Origin: Candidatus Coatesiibacteriota bacterium
Lineage (GTDB): Bacteria; JAFGND01
Length of the DNA: 59,964 nt
Direction: 5' to 3'
Assembly (NCBI GenBank): GCA_016927185.1
Contig: JAFGND010000064.1
Coordinates: forward strand, 1-59,964
Shown here one piece after another: positions 42,801 through 50,945 of this stretch; the first letter of the stretch is position 1, and each line of letters starts with the position of its first letter. A program made the translations under genes and the position numbers. The notes beneath the pieces are model-generated. The model was not told where the DNA came from, ran no database searches, and saw only the letters and a list, made by a program, of their open reading frames with translations.

Positions 42801-43549
42801 ATAACAATATCTGGTTAAAAAACCAAGATATGAATGCTGAAATCCAGGTTGATATGGGATTTAAATGGTGGAATAAGGATATAATTTTTATAGGAAACCT
42901 TGAAACCTTGAGAGGTGAATACTATATTCTTGGCAATGAAATGAAAATTGAGGAAGGTTCGTTGATTTTCAATAATAATCCTGAATTTAATCCAAGACTT
43001 AATATTATAGCTTCAACTATGATTAGAGGTTCAGTAAGAGAGGAAGATACTATTATTAAAGCAAAACTTACTGGTACACTAAGAAAGAGCAATCTTGAGC
43101 TAACTGCTTATGATTATCTGGAATTTCCCAAGAAGGACTATAGCCAGGCTGACATATTATCCATGATAGCATTAAGAATGACATGGGCGGATCTTGAAAG
43201 AAGCAAGCCAAGTGGAGTAATGAGAAATCAAGGTCTGACAACAGCCTTGACTTCAGTGAGTGTACTTATGACTAGAGGTTTGGGAAAAAACTTTGGTTTG
43301 TCTACATTTTACATAAAGACGGATTTAGGTGCTACTTCATCAAAAACACTGGAGGTTACTGCAGGAAGATATATTTTAAGGAATTTATATCTTTCATATA
43401 CCCAGGATATAGTAAACAAAAGAGAGCAAGAGATATCTCTTGAATATATGCTGAATAGAATTCATTCTGTTCAGGTAAGTACCGATTATGATAAGGACTT
43501 GAAGGAAAGATTATTTAATCTTGACTGGAAAATACTATTTAAATATTAG
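39878..43549 (+). CDS. tamB: TamB-like (DUF490) translocation/assembly protein
   Basis: The start chosen is the ATG at 39878 (MQSIFKSLKEIAKG). A TTG at 39842 is also in frame. The 1223-residue product has an N-terminal membrane helix (about 14-36), a very long beta-repetitive middle (AsmA/TamB-type), and the C-terminal DUF490 domain: FNNNPEFNPRLNIIAS, DILSMIALRMTW, GRYILRNLYLSYTQDI. TamB bridges inner and outer membranes and helps barrel insertion or lipid transfer. No TamA/BamA gene is adjacent. The gene is followed after 6 bases by a sigma-54 response regulator. Confidence 0.88.
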   Translation: MQSIFKSLKEIAKGFLFISILIAIICTALLIITYKNQTMHLYLVSSLATLSKLVVNGSIKVDSIEGDLFSHVRIRNAEFFYYRTPEKPFVKIKDIELFWKPVYLFLDKKVFIDSLKITTPNFYFKRYLPQADWNIADFFKSKSKAKSKTDISFFATKIIIKDSNGIVDDSGKAYYTFKKLKMDAILTSSENGFYVLLNELDGKSNEQRFRCKLISIDKDELGINIKGKQLLLNERSVLTGIGGHLRGKEDILFKVRKSQVYYQDIYHFIPADLLFRGGYYTLTNTNIGYKEDSFFINSFAVSDSIPFYTLDFYKAKGRFDFWKKRLNMSDFYAKYFDTYWHLNYSNIDFRDFSYTGKGTFKGFNLKSTGVKGLRGKIDGQFMIKGKQFLPSKRHFNFKIITKGILFQDYSSSFVEAAGVYNPSNVNFSNLKIASKNGVVDFKGTVFRNGNFDLSVKSSNFPLLKPLPFKGLASFNGQLKGSLKNLAVQGRGNIRNFGWEGVYASNLTINNLLIQGINTSDFNYFFMGNVNLNAQGVNIGRIEANTGEVLAFFQPNNIIIQRAKFELPDFLVVTRGNWELSTVYKELYLNNTRIQSAKGVFTNINPIHLSFGDRGIEVQSMQFNYAKSGFDKKLGTVKVGGYFTYSGDINRINIKGNKFNIGELSGLFFPRHRISSTADFDMVLKGSFSNPQINGKVDLHKTVYHTGSVKNLGISQKLNDLRKPDEHSEDPFALKEVKPTSIQSEFGKIDFSYKDGWLNIENASFYQNKIPSVVKGRIPVKGSSDKDEIDMQMDIKGIDTDLLGLFTDIITLNKGDVSFKGTLKGTLEKPEIDGKMSIENGQVVFIPTGTIFTGVNAYLAFVYDRILFGGDPYFIEAKTPEGGNIYVNGKLDIGGFKLNHILAKIEAQDILFDAIPDIVIKGDASLFVYGPPDHILVKGNVELTEGLISIPFNQEETIEYNPSSGALQYDLRIRGDNNIWLKNQDMNAEIQVDMGFKWWNKDIIFIGNLETLRGEYYILGNEMKIEEGSLIFNNNPEFNPRLNIIASTMIRGSVREEDTIIKAKLTGTLRKSNLELTAYDYLEFPKKDYSQADILSMIALRMTWADLERSKPSGVMRNQGLTTALTSVSVLMTRGLGKNFGLSTFYIKTDLGATSSKTLEVTAGRYILRNLYLSYTQDIVNKREQEISLEYMLNRIHSVQVSTDYDKDLKERLFNLDWKILFKY

Positions 43550-43555
43550 ATTAAT

Positions 43556-44941
43556 ATGAAAAAGATAGTTATTGTTGATGATGAAATCTCTATAGTTATT
43601 CAGCTAAAGATGCTTCTAAAGGACTATAACTATGATGTTTTCGCAACAGATGATTCTCTTGAAGCACTTGATTATATTAGAAATAATCCTGTCGATTTAT
43701 TACTTTCTGATATAAGAATGCCTGAAATGAATGGAATACAACTGACAGAGGAAGTCCTTAAAATAGATCCTGGGATTGTGACGATTCTACTGACAGCTTA
43801 TGCTGATGTAGAAAGTACAATAGAGGCTATGAATAAAGGAGCATTCAAGTATATTGTAAAACCATACAAGAATGAAGAGGTTATAGAGGCAATCAAACAA
43901 GCTCTAGAAAGAAGCAGCTATATAAGAAGGCAGTCTGTTGCGACAACTGATGATATAATATCAATAGATCCCGATACAATAGTTGGCAAGAGTTCAACGT
44001 TCTTGTCAATAATACAGCAACTTCCTGCAATTGCAGCTAGTGATGCAACTGTTTTAATCATGGGAGAATCTGGTGTTGGGAAAGAGCTTATTGCAAGACG
44101 AATTCATAATCTATCTAACAGATGTGATCATCCTTTTGTTGCAGTTAACTGTGGAGCATTACCAGAGAATTTATTGGAAAGTGAGCTATTTGGATTTGTA
44201 AAAGGTGCTTTTACAGGAGCAATCAGCAAAAAAGCTGGATTAATGGCAACTGCTGAAAAAGGAACTTTTTTTATGGATGAAATTAGTGAACTTTCACTAT
44301 CACTTCAGGTTAAGCTTTTAAGAGCCATACAGAGAAAAGAAATATTACCACTGGGACAGACATTTCCTCAGTTAATAGATATAAGATTGATAGTTGCGAC
44401 AAATAAATACTTGTATGAGGAAGTAAAACGTGGAAGATTCAGGGAAGACTTATATTATCGCCTTAATGTAATTCCATTAGTAATACCACCTTTGAAAGAA
44501 AGAAAAGATGATATTGAAGAGCTTGTGAAGTTGTTTTTGAAAAGACTGAACATGGAAGATATGTTCGAAATGATTACAAAGGAAGCATGGGATAAATTAT
44601 TGGGATATAAATGGCCAGGTAATGTAAGGGAATTGGAAAATATAATAGAGAGGCTCGTGGTAGTAAAACATGGACAGAAGATATATGCAAGCGATATACC
44701 TATTGATTCTGAAAGCGAAAAAGATGAGATTACAAAGGATATAGAATATAAAAAAGACTTACTAATTGTATCACAATCCTCTGATAACAGTGAGATATTA
44801 GAGGAGTTTAATGGTACTCTTGCAGAATTAGAAAGTATATATATAAGGAATGTTTTGGAAAGAGTAGGGGGGAACAGGAACAAGGCTGCAAAAATTCTTG
44901 GAATAAATCCAGCCACTTTGTTCAGAAAGCTTAGAGAATAA
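43556..44941 (+). CDS. Sigma-54-dependent response regulator (AtoC/ZraR type)
   Basis: A 461-residue regulator: receiver domain with phospho-acceptor Asp52 (LLLSDIRMPEM), AAA+ domain with Walker A GESGVGKELIA (about 170-180), the canonical sigma-54 loop GAFTGA (217-222), Walker B FFMDEISE, and a Fis-type HTH (AAKILGINPATLFRKL). In contrast to the NtrX-like protein at 1968 the GAFTGA loop is intact. No histidine kinase is adjacent. The orphan kinase at 23224 is one possible partner, but that is a guess. Confidence 0.92.
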   Translation: MKKIVIVDDEISIVIQLKMLLKDYNYDVFATDDSLEALDYIRNNPVDLLLSDIRMPEMNGIQLTEEVLKIDPGIVTILLTAYADVESTIEAMNKGAFKYIVKPYKNEEVIEAIKQALERSSYIRRQSVATTDDIISIDPDTIVGKSSTFLSIIQQLPAIAASDATVLIMGESGVGKELIARRIHNLSNRCDHPFVAVNCGALPENLLESELFGFVKGAFTGAISKKAGLMATAEKGTFFMDEISELSLSLQVKLLRAIQRKEILPLGQTFPQLIDIRLIVATNKYLYEEVKRGRFREDLYYRLNVIPLVIPPLKERKDDIEELVKLFLKRLNMEDMFEMITKEAWDKLLGYKWPGNVRELENIIERLVVVKHGQKIYASDIPIDSESEKDEITKDIEYKKDLLIVSQSSDNSEILEEFNGTLAELESIYIRNVLERVGGNRNKAAKILGINPATLFRKLRE

Positions 44942-44952
44942 TTATATGTAAT

Positions 44953-45744
44953 CTAGTATGAATTCTCTTGTTTAGGGAACTCAGTTTTTCTTACTTCCGA
45001 GCAATATTCATTAACTGCATCTTTTATAGTTTTTTCAAGTTCTGCATAGAATTTGACGAATTTAGGTTTAAAATCTGAGTTCATTCCAAGCATATCATTT
45101 AGTACAAGAATTTGACCATCACAATGTACGCCAGCTCCAATGCCTATTGTGGGTATATTTAGCGAATCAGTTATTTCTGAAGAGAGAGCAGATGGAATTT
45201 TCTCAAGAACTATTGAAAAGCAACCTGCTTCTTCAATACTTTTCGCATCACTTAGTATCTTATCTGCTTCTTGTTTTTGCTTGCCTCTTGTTGCATATGA
45301 ACCGAAGATGTTTATAGATTGAGGGGTTAATCCAAGATGACCCATTACTGGAATTCCAGCATTTACTATAGCTTCTATGATTTCCGGTTTTGATCCTTCT
45401 AACTTGACTGCCTGGGCTCTTGTTTCTTTCAATATTCTTCCAGATGATCTTATTGCTTCTTCTGTCGAAGATTGATATGAAAGAAAAGGTAAATCAGCTA
45501 CTAATAAACATGTTGGATTAGCTCTCTGAACACATTTTGTATGATATATAATCTCTTCAAGGGTTACGGGAAGTGTCGTTTCATGACCCTGGATAACCAT
45601 TCCAAGAGAATCTCCAATGAGTATCATATCTATGTCAGTAGATCCAATTATTTTTGCAAAACAATAATCGTAGCAGGTTAAGGCAACTATTTTTTTGTTG
45701 AGTTTCTTCATCTCAACTATATCTACAACACTCTTATTATGCAT
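44953..45744 (-). CDS. panB: 3-methyl-2-oxobutanoate hydroxymethyltransferase
   Basis: A 263-residue enzyme with PanB signatures: ALTCYDYCFAKI, LIGDSLGMVIQGHETT, MGHLGLTPQSI and GIGAGVHCDGQILV. It makes ketopantoate from 2-oxoisovalerate and methylene-tetrahydrofolate, the first step of pantothenate synthesis. 2-Oxoisovalerate is also the likely substrate of the VorB-like enzyme in this window. No panC or panD is adjacent. The gene faces away from the five-cysteine protein unit. Confidence 0.95.
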   Translation of the reverse strand: MHNKSVVDIVEMKKLNKKIVALTCYDYCFAKIIGSTDIDMILIGDSLGMVIQGHETTLPVTLEEIIYHTKCVQRANPTCLLVADLPFLSYQSSTEEAIRSSGRILKETRAQAVKLEGSKPEIIEAIVNAGIPVMGHLGLTPQSINIFGSYATRGKQKQEADKILSDAKSIEEAGCFSIVLEKIPSALSSEITDSLNIPTIGIGAGVHCDGQILVLNDMLGMNSDFKPKFVKFYAELEKTIKDAVNEYCSEVRKTEFPKQENSY

Positions 45745-45911
45745 TTCTCTCCTTTTTTGTCATATCATTGGTTTAAATAAAAAATGTCAAGTAAGCTAAA
45801 ATGAATCATTGCAATAAAGTCAGGAATATTATCCTGAATGAATGATAGAAATTAAAGAAGCTGTTTTTGTTTTCAATTGACATAAAGTATATTATGGAGA
45901 AGATAGAGGCT

Positions 45912-46511
45912 ATGAATACAATATTGATAAGAGACTTACCCTCAGCAATACTCATTGGATTATTATTGTTAGGCGTTAGCTGCAAGGAAAATGAAGGTGT
46001 AAATCAGGCATTTACAAGTACTGAATATGGAAAAAGCTTCTTCTCTTATGCTAGAATAGAGGCAAAACTTGATAGTCTTGAAAAAGCTCCAAAGACTGAA
46101 GAATTGAAACCAGGTGCAATGTGCTATTCAGTATGTGTAAATAATAATATTACGAATTTTGTTTGCCTGAAATGTGGCAAGGCAACTAAATATGATGTAT
46201 GGACATATGATCTTATTCAAACAACAAGAAGCAAATTGAATGGAATAAAGGAACTTGATATAAAAGTCATTGATAATGGTTTTTGTGAACACTGTTATCC
46301 TGGCACTACTCCGAAAACCTTCAAAATTTATATAAAATATTCAGACAAAAAGGATAGAATTGCAAGTAGTGTCAATTTCCATGAAGCTGAAGTACTTGTG
46401 CAATTCTTGAAAGGAAATCATGTTTTCACGGGTGAGCAAGGTAATGAAAGTGATATGAAACAATACTTGCCATTGTTGAAAAAAATTCTGTTGGGGAAGG
46501 AAGTAAAGTGA
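45912..46511 (+). CDS. Exported five-cysteine protein, copy 1
   Basis: The start is set at 45912 (MNTILIRDLPSAIL) because copies 2 to 4 begin with the same short leader (xxxPxAIL). Earlier in-frame starts exist at 45867 and 45894. The 199-residue product has a lipoprotein-like signal ending LLGVSC, then a linker with EAKLDSLEKAPKTEELKPGAMCY, a CLKC pair in FVCLKCGKATKY, then DNGFCEHCYPG, a beta-rich part, and the tail SDMKQYLPLLKKILLGK. The family is not recognised. The cysteines look like a metal site. It overlaps copy 2 by GTGA. Confidence 0.72.
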   Translation: MNTILIRDLPSAILIGLLLLGVSCKENEGVNQAFTSTEYGKSFFSYARIEAKLDSLEKAPKTEELKPGAMCYSVCVNNNITNFVCLKCGKATKYDVWTYDLIQTTRSKLNGIKELDIKVIDNGFCEHCYPGTTPKTFKIYIKYSDKKDRIASSVNFHEAEVLVQFLKGNHVFTGEQGNESDMKQYLPLLKKILLGKEVK

Positions 46512-47113
46512 GATCTCTTATAATTAAATATGTTCCTGGAGCAATTTTGTTATTACTTCTGGTGTTCGGGATTTACAAGAATCCTGCAATTACGGAAAAA
46601 CTGTCAGCTGGAAAAAGTCAAAACCAGGATAAAACTACATTTTCTTCTATGGAAGCAAAACTTGACAGTCTTGCAAAAACACCGAAACAGACTGACTTGA
46701 ATCCCGGGGCAATGTGTTATGAACCAGTTTGTATCACTGATTATGCCAACTTTGTTTGCTCGAAATGCAACAAATCGACTATCCTGTCAAGAGAAGTGGT
46801 AGAGAATATTAGGAATGCAAAAGCAATGTTAACTAATATTAGGGGATTAAAAATAGTCATTGATGATTCAGGCTTTTGTGGACATTGCAATAAAAATAAA
46901 ACAGACCACTTCTTTAAAATAACAATATTTTATCCTGATAGAAAAGAACCAGTTACAAGTAAGTTATACATTCATCAGACAGGAATTCTTACGCAATTTT
47001 TAAAAGGGAATTTGATTTACAAGGGTGAAAGAGATTCTGAAAGTGATATGAAAACTTATTTACCATTACTGAAGAAAATTCTGCTTGGGATTGAGGACAA
47101 ACGCGAGCAATAA
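46508..47113 (+). CDS. Exported five-cysteine protein, copy 2
   Basis: A 201-residue paralogue starting with GTG in a GTGA overlap. The N-terminal hydrophobic segment (VPGAILLLLLVFGIY) has no lipobox cysteine, so this copy may stay membrane-anchored. The core follows copy 1: LNPGAMCY, FVCSKCNKST, a helix with AKAMLTNIRGLKIVIDDSGF, CGHC, FYPDRKEPVTSKLY, and the tail SDMKTYLPLLKKILLG. Compared with copy 4 the DDSGFC block is identical. Function unknown. Confidence 0.72.
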   Translation: MRSLIIKYVPGAILLLLLVFGIYKNPAITEKLSAGKSQNQDKTTFSSMEAKLDSLAKTPKQTDLNPGAMCYEPVCITDYANFVCSKCNKSTILSREVVENIRNAKAMLTNIRGLKIVIDDSGFCGHCNKNKTDHFFKITIFYPDRKEPVTSKLYIHQTGILTQFLKGNLIYKGERDSESDMKTYLPLLKKILLGIEDKREQ

Positions 47114-47158
47114 GCATATGAATTTCTATTGAAATATAAAAAGAGGAGATAATCTCTC

Positions 47159-47656
47159 ATGAATAGTTTTTTTTTCAAGGGTATTCCACCTGCACTTGCC
47201 AGAATATTGTTAATATGGGCTTTGTTTAGTATACCCCAGCATACGGCTAGTGCACATTTCTCGATATCTGAAAAATTTATTAAGGATCTAGATTGTATAG
47301 CAAAAGAAGAAAAATCAATTAATATGAAGATAGGAGCAATGTGTTATGTCTGTGTAGATATGGATGAGTACAAGAACTATATCTGTCCAAAATGCAAAAA
47401 AGCTACCAAATATGATGAAAAAATAATACTAAGGTTGAACTCCATAAAAAGACAATTCAAAGCTTTGAAAGGAGTAATTGTTGAAATTGACGACACAGCA
47501 TTTTGCAGTCATTGTAATCCTGGGAAACCGAAATTATTAAGGCTCAGTTTTACTTTTCCAGACAAAAACTTGAAAGTAGATTTATCAGTGACTCCTGAGC
47601 AAGCTCCAAATGTATTGAAATTATTTACAGCTTTTACGAATACCAGCACAAAATAA
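47159..47656 (+). CDS. Exported five-cysteine protein, copy 3 (short)
   Basis: A 165-residue paralogue and the most divergent copy. Its leader resembles the others (GIPPALARILLIWALF) but probably ends in a type I signal site (HTASAHF). The core has IGAMCYVCVDMDEY, YICPKCKKATKYD, IDDTAFCSHCNPG and FTFPDKNLKV, keeping all five shared cysteines plus one more after GAMCY. The C-terminal LPLLKKILLG tail of the other copies is missing. The ribosome site GAGGAG sits in a small palindrome (GAGATAATCTC) before the ATG. Confidence 0.7.
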   Translation: MNSFFFKGIPPALARILLIWALFSIPQHTASAHFSISEKFIKDLDCIAKEEKSINMKIGAMCYVCVDMDEYKNYICPKCKKATKYDEKIILRLNSIKRQFKALKGVIVEIDDTAFCSHCNPGKPKLLRLSFTFPDKNLKVDLSVTPEQAPNVLKLFTAFTNTSTK

Positions 47657-47667
47657 AGGAGAAAGAG

Positions 47668-48249
47668 ATGGGTAGTATTTTGAAGCATATTCCTTCGGCA
47701 ATTCTTGTTGTATTGCTTCTATTGGGAATATCATGCAGAGATAATACCAAAAACTCCTTATCTGCAGAAGAAACGAATAAGGGATTCAGAAACTATTCTT
47801 CTATTGAAGCTAAACTAGATTCTCTTTCAAAAGCATCTAAGCAAAGAGATCTTAATCCAGGAGCTATGTGTTACAAGGTAGCATTTGATAGAACAACTGA
47901 GACTTTCATTTGCGGTAAATGCAAGAAAGGAACAGTTTATAACGCAAAAGAATATAACAGGATTATTGAAGCGAAAAGAATTCTAGAAAGCATTAAGAAT
48001 ATAAAAATAATCGTTGATGATAGTGGATTCTGCAGTAATTGCAGTAAAGGTAATGTGATATACAAATTTAAACTAACAATTCAATATCCTGATAGAACTG
48101 AACCTGTTTATAGCGAAATTCATCTAAATGAAGTTTCATTATTGAAACAATTTTTGGAAGGTAAACTGGTTTTTAGAAGTGAAAATGATAATGAAGAAGA
48201 AATGAAGAATTATTTGGAGAAACTAAAAAAGATCTTGTTAGGGAAATAA
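47668..48249 (+). CDS. Exported five-cysteine protein, copy 4
   Basis: A 193-residue paralogue with a lipoprotein-like signal (IPSAILVVLLLLGISC), the same linker as copy 1 (SIEAKLDSLSKA), LNPGAMCY, FICGKCKKGTVY, IIVDDSGFCSNCSKG, then IQYPDRTEPVYSEI and the tail MKNYLEKLKKILLGK. AAAGGAG precedes the ATG. It ends 19 bases before the radical SAM gene. The family is unrecognised. The pattern of GAMCY, CxxC and FCxxC is invariant in all four copies. Confidence 0.74.
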   Translation: MGSILKHIPSAILVVLLLLGISCRDNTKNSLSAEETNKGFRNYSSIEAKLDSLSKASKQRDLNPGAMCYKVAFDRTTETFICGKCKKGTVYNAKEYNRIIEAKRILESIKNIKIIVDDSGFCSNCSKGNVIYKFKLTIQYPDRTEPVYSEIHLNEVSLLKQFLEGKLVFRSENDNEEEMKNYLEKLKKILLGK

Positions 48250-48268
48250 AAAACAGAACGATTGATAA

Positions 48269-49426
48269 ATGAACCAGGAAATCCAGAGTTTAGCGGTAGA
48301 TACAATTCTTCCAAGCACTTGTGTCATTGAACTTACTTATAATTGTAATCATAAATGTCTTTATTGTTCATGCCCCTGGGAAGCTCCTTCTCCCAAATTC
48401 AAGAAGGATAAACTGCTGAATAAAGAGGAATGGAAGAAATGCATTAATCATCTTGTTGAAAAGCATAATATAGTCGATATCGCATTTACAGGTGGAGAAC
48501 CAACTCTATATCCAGATATAAAAGAACTTATAGCATTTGCTTCAAGACTGGAAGGGCTAAGTTATGAAATAGAAGAAGGAAGCGGGAAAATTGTAACCAG
48601 GAAAAGAAAGGTAAAAATACATTTAATAAGTAATGGAAGAAATGTAAGTGATGAAATAATTGACTTGATTGCTGAAAATGAAGGTTCAATGAGTGTTTCT
48701 TTACCTGGTTTAAAAACATATAGCTATCATACAGGCATAGAAAATGCATTAGTCCCTCTTGGAACGCTTAAAAGAATTCATGACAGGGGAATACAGGCTA
48801 CTCTCAATGTAACCGTAACAAAAGTCAATCTATTTGAGTTATATGAGACTATAGCTGAAGGATTAATAGCGGGAGCAAGGTTTTTGCTTATGAACAGATT
48901 CTTACCAGGAGGAAGGGGTCTTCTTTATTCAAAAGAGCTTTCCTTAAACAGAGAACAATTGATTGAGGCACTTGATATAGCAGAATCTGTTCTATCAAGA
49001 GCTGATATAAAAGGATCATTGGGAACAGAGGTCCCCAAATGTGTTCTTAATGGTAAGAAATGGGATCATATATCAACAGGAACTTTATGCAGTGCTACAA
49101 TCAGTTTTTTTGTAATTGATCCATCTGGTAGAGTAAGAGTTTGCAATCATTCAGAAAATGTATTAGGGCATTGGACTGAAATAGAAAAAATAGTACTTCA
49201 TGATTACTGGCAGAAATTCCTGCACAAGAAGTTCATTCCTCAGATCTGCAAATCCTGTGTTGAAATAGGAGAGTGTGATGGAGGTTGTAGAGAAGCTGCC
49301 AACATAGTAAATAATGAGCTATGTTCTCTTGATCCTTTACTTAAGGAAGAGGGATTTATTAAACCGGAAAAAGAAATTTCATTATCTTTTAATCAACTGA
49401 AGAGCATATTTGAAGGTGATGAATGA
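48269..49426 (+). CDS. Radical SAM/SPASM-domain enzyme
   Basis: A 385-residue enzyme. The radical SAM cluster motif CNHKCLYC (Cys26, 30, 33) lies near the N-terminus in the TYNCNHKCLYCSCPW context, followed by the GGEP motif (FTGGEPTLYPD, 73-83), SAM-binding strands and a C-terminal SPASM-like cysteine cluster: VCNHSENVLGHW, then CKSCVEIGECDGGCR and a last ELCSLDPL. SPASM enzymes often modify peptides or proteins (PqqE, AnSME, sporulation-killing-factor maturases). No signal peptide is seen, so it is cytoplasmic. It overlaps the glycosyltransferase gene by ATGA. Substrate unknown. Confidence 0.85.
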   Translation: MNQEIQSLAVDTILPSTCVIELTYNCNHKCLYCSCPWEAPSPKFKKDKLLNKEEWKKCINHLVEKHNIVDIAFTGGEPTLYPDIKELIAFASRLEGLSYEIEEGSGKIVTRKRKVKIHLISNGRNVSDEIIDLIAENEGSMSVSLPGLKTYSYHTGIENALVPLGTLKRIHDRGIQATLNVTVTKVNLFELYETIAEGLIAGARFLLMNRFLPGGRGLLYSKELSLNREQLIEALDIAESVLSRADIKGSLGTEVPKCVLNGKKWDHISTGTLCSATISFFVIDPSGRVRVCNHSENVLGHWTEIEKIVLHDYWQKFLHKKFIPQICKSCVEIGECDGGCREAANIVNNELCSLDPLLKEEGFIKPEKEISLSFNQLKSIFEGDE

Positions 49427-50922
49427 TAACCAAATCGGGCAATTTGAAAAAATACTATATCTTCATTATCATTGTAATCTGGCTTTTTTATTCGTTGATA
49501 TGGCTGGATAAATATCCTCTTCTATTCATGGATGAGAACTGGGATCTTGTTACTCCTTATTCTGTAATAACAAAAGGTAAATTTGCAACTCCATTTCTTT
49601 CGGAAATCTTTAGTGAGCATTTCAGAAGAGTAGAACCTAGATTATTTCATTTGGTTTTATTCATTCCATTTGGATATATATTTGGTGTAAGCCATATTAC
49701 AGCAAGAATATTAACTGTTTTATTAGGGCTGGGTTCAATTGTTTTCCTTTTCTATCTCATGAAGAAATACCTGGATGATAATGTGGCTTTTGCTGGAAGC
49801 TTGCTATTGATAACTGAAACTCTGTTCTGGACGATTTCAAGAAGTTACAGACCTGAAATTGGACTTACTTTTATTACTATTGCCAGTTTTTATTTCCTTG
49901 ATAAAGTCATAAATAAAAGCAATTTATCAAGCTGGTTTATGCTTGGATTATTCACAGGGATTGGAGGATGGACACATTTGAATTTCGTGTTCATTGCTAT
50001 AGGTATTTTTATATTTCTATTGTTCCATTATAAAACAAGATTATTAAAGGATAGAGGATTTTATTATTACCTTATTGGAGGAATAATTGGCTTTTTACCT
50101 TTTGCTTTGTGGATTTTATATTCTGGAATAAATCTTTTTCATGAACAAACCATTGCTTTAAGGAGTGATAGAACAGGACCATTTAGCTCCTTGTTAACTC
50201 TTCTAAATACTATTTATCTTGAAGGAAGAAGATATAGTAATGTAATCCTTTTTCCCAAAAGAATATTAGTGTTTATAATTGAAATAGGATCATTGATATA
50301 TATATTCAAGAAAAGAAAAAAGAATCCCACCTTCTTGGGTATTCTTTTTGTTTCAGTGTTTTATATGATTTGCATTGCTGCATTTATTACTCATAAAACA
50401 CCAAGATATATTGCATGTCTTATTCCAGTTTTTGTTTTCTCAATAATGATTTTGTTGAAAGATCTTTATGAAACTGGATATAAAAAAATTGCATATACAA
50501 TATTCACCATATTCCTTCTTAATAATTTAGCAGGGAATGCATTCGTTCTTTATAGAGACAGGAATGAAAGCTATTCAATAGTAAGGGAAAAGATAAGAAA
50601 TGTTATTCCCATGAATGCCAGGATTTTTGGATCTACAAATCTCTGGCTAGCATTGAAAGAAAATGAATACTTGATTACAGATTATTTCAGAATTGATGGG
50701 TTCTTGAAATTTGATCCTGACTATATAGTATTGATAAATCCTGATTCAAGATATGTAAGAACTTCTCAAATAATAGAAGCTCCTTACAACGAAAGTATTG
50801 ATAATTACAAATATTTCTATGACTGGATGAAAGATTATGTTTTCTATAGTGGAGGAAAACTTATCGGGACATACGAAGTTGGAAGATATGGCCCGATTGA
50901 TGTTTTCAAGGTAAGAAAATAG
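49423..50922 (+). CDS. Polytopic glycosyltransferase (ArnT/PMT-like)
   Basis: A 499-residue integral membrane protein with about ten or more membrane helices. The first loop carries an acidic motif (LLFMDENWDLVTPYS) and a later loop has SRSYRPEIGL, the pattern of GT39/GT83-type enzymes that use polyprenyl-phosphate sugars. A soluble C-terminal part of about 110 residues follows the last helix (LNPDSRYVRT). It would add a sugar to a lipid or protein at the outer face of the inner membrane. The acceptor is unknown. It is the last gene of the unit and is followed by a hairpin terminator. Confidence 0.75.
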   Translation: MITKSGNLKKYYIFIIIVIWLFYSLIWLDKYPLLFMDENWDLVTPYSVITKGKFATPFLSEIFSEHFRRVEPRLFHLVLFIPFGYIFGVSHITARILTVLLGLGSIVFLFYLMKKYLDDNVAFAGSLLLITETLFWTISRSYRPEIGLTFITIASFYFLDKVINKSNLSSWFMLGLFTGIGGWTHLNFVFIAIGIFIFLLFHYKTRLLKDRGFYYYLIGGIIGFLPFALWILYSGINLFHEQTIALRSDRTGPFSSLLTLLNTIYLEGRRYSNVILFPKRILVFIIEIGSLIYIFKKRKKNPTFLGILFVSVFYMICIAAFITHKTPRYIACLIPVFVFSIMILLKDLYETGYKKIAYTIFTIFLLNNLAGNAFVLYRDRNESYSIVREKIRNVIPMNARIFGSTNLWLALKENEYLITDYFRIDGFLKFDPDYIVLINPDSRYVRTSQIIEAPYNESIDNYKYFYDWMKDYVFYSGGKLIGTYEVGRYGPIDVFKVRK

Positions 50923-50943
50923 CTGATATTTAATCAGCTATTT
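50917..50943. terminator. Bidirectional hairpin terminator
   Basis: AAATAGCTGAT (50917-50927) and ATCAGCTATTT (50933-50943) form a perfect 11-bp stem with a 5-base ATTTA loop. The left arm includes the glycosyltransferase stop codon. It lies between convergent genes (stops at 50922 and 50946). T-runs are short, so its efficiency is uncertain. Confidence 0.75.
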
Positions 50944-50945
50944 GT

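Noticed and set aside
45867-45911. Longer N-terminus for five-cysteine copy 1
   Set aside because: It would add a charged segment before the signal peptide that the other three copies lack. The start at 45912 aligns with them.
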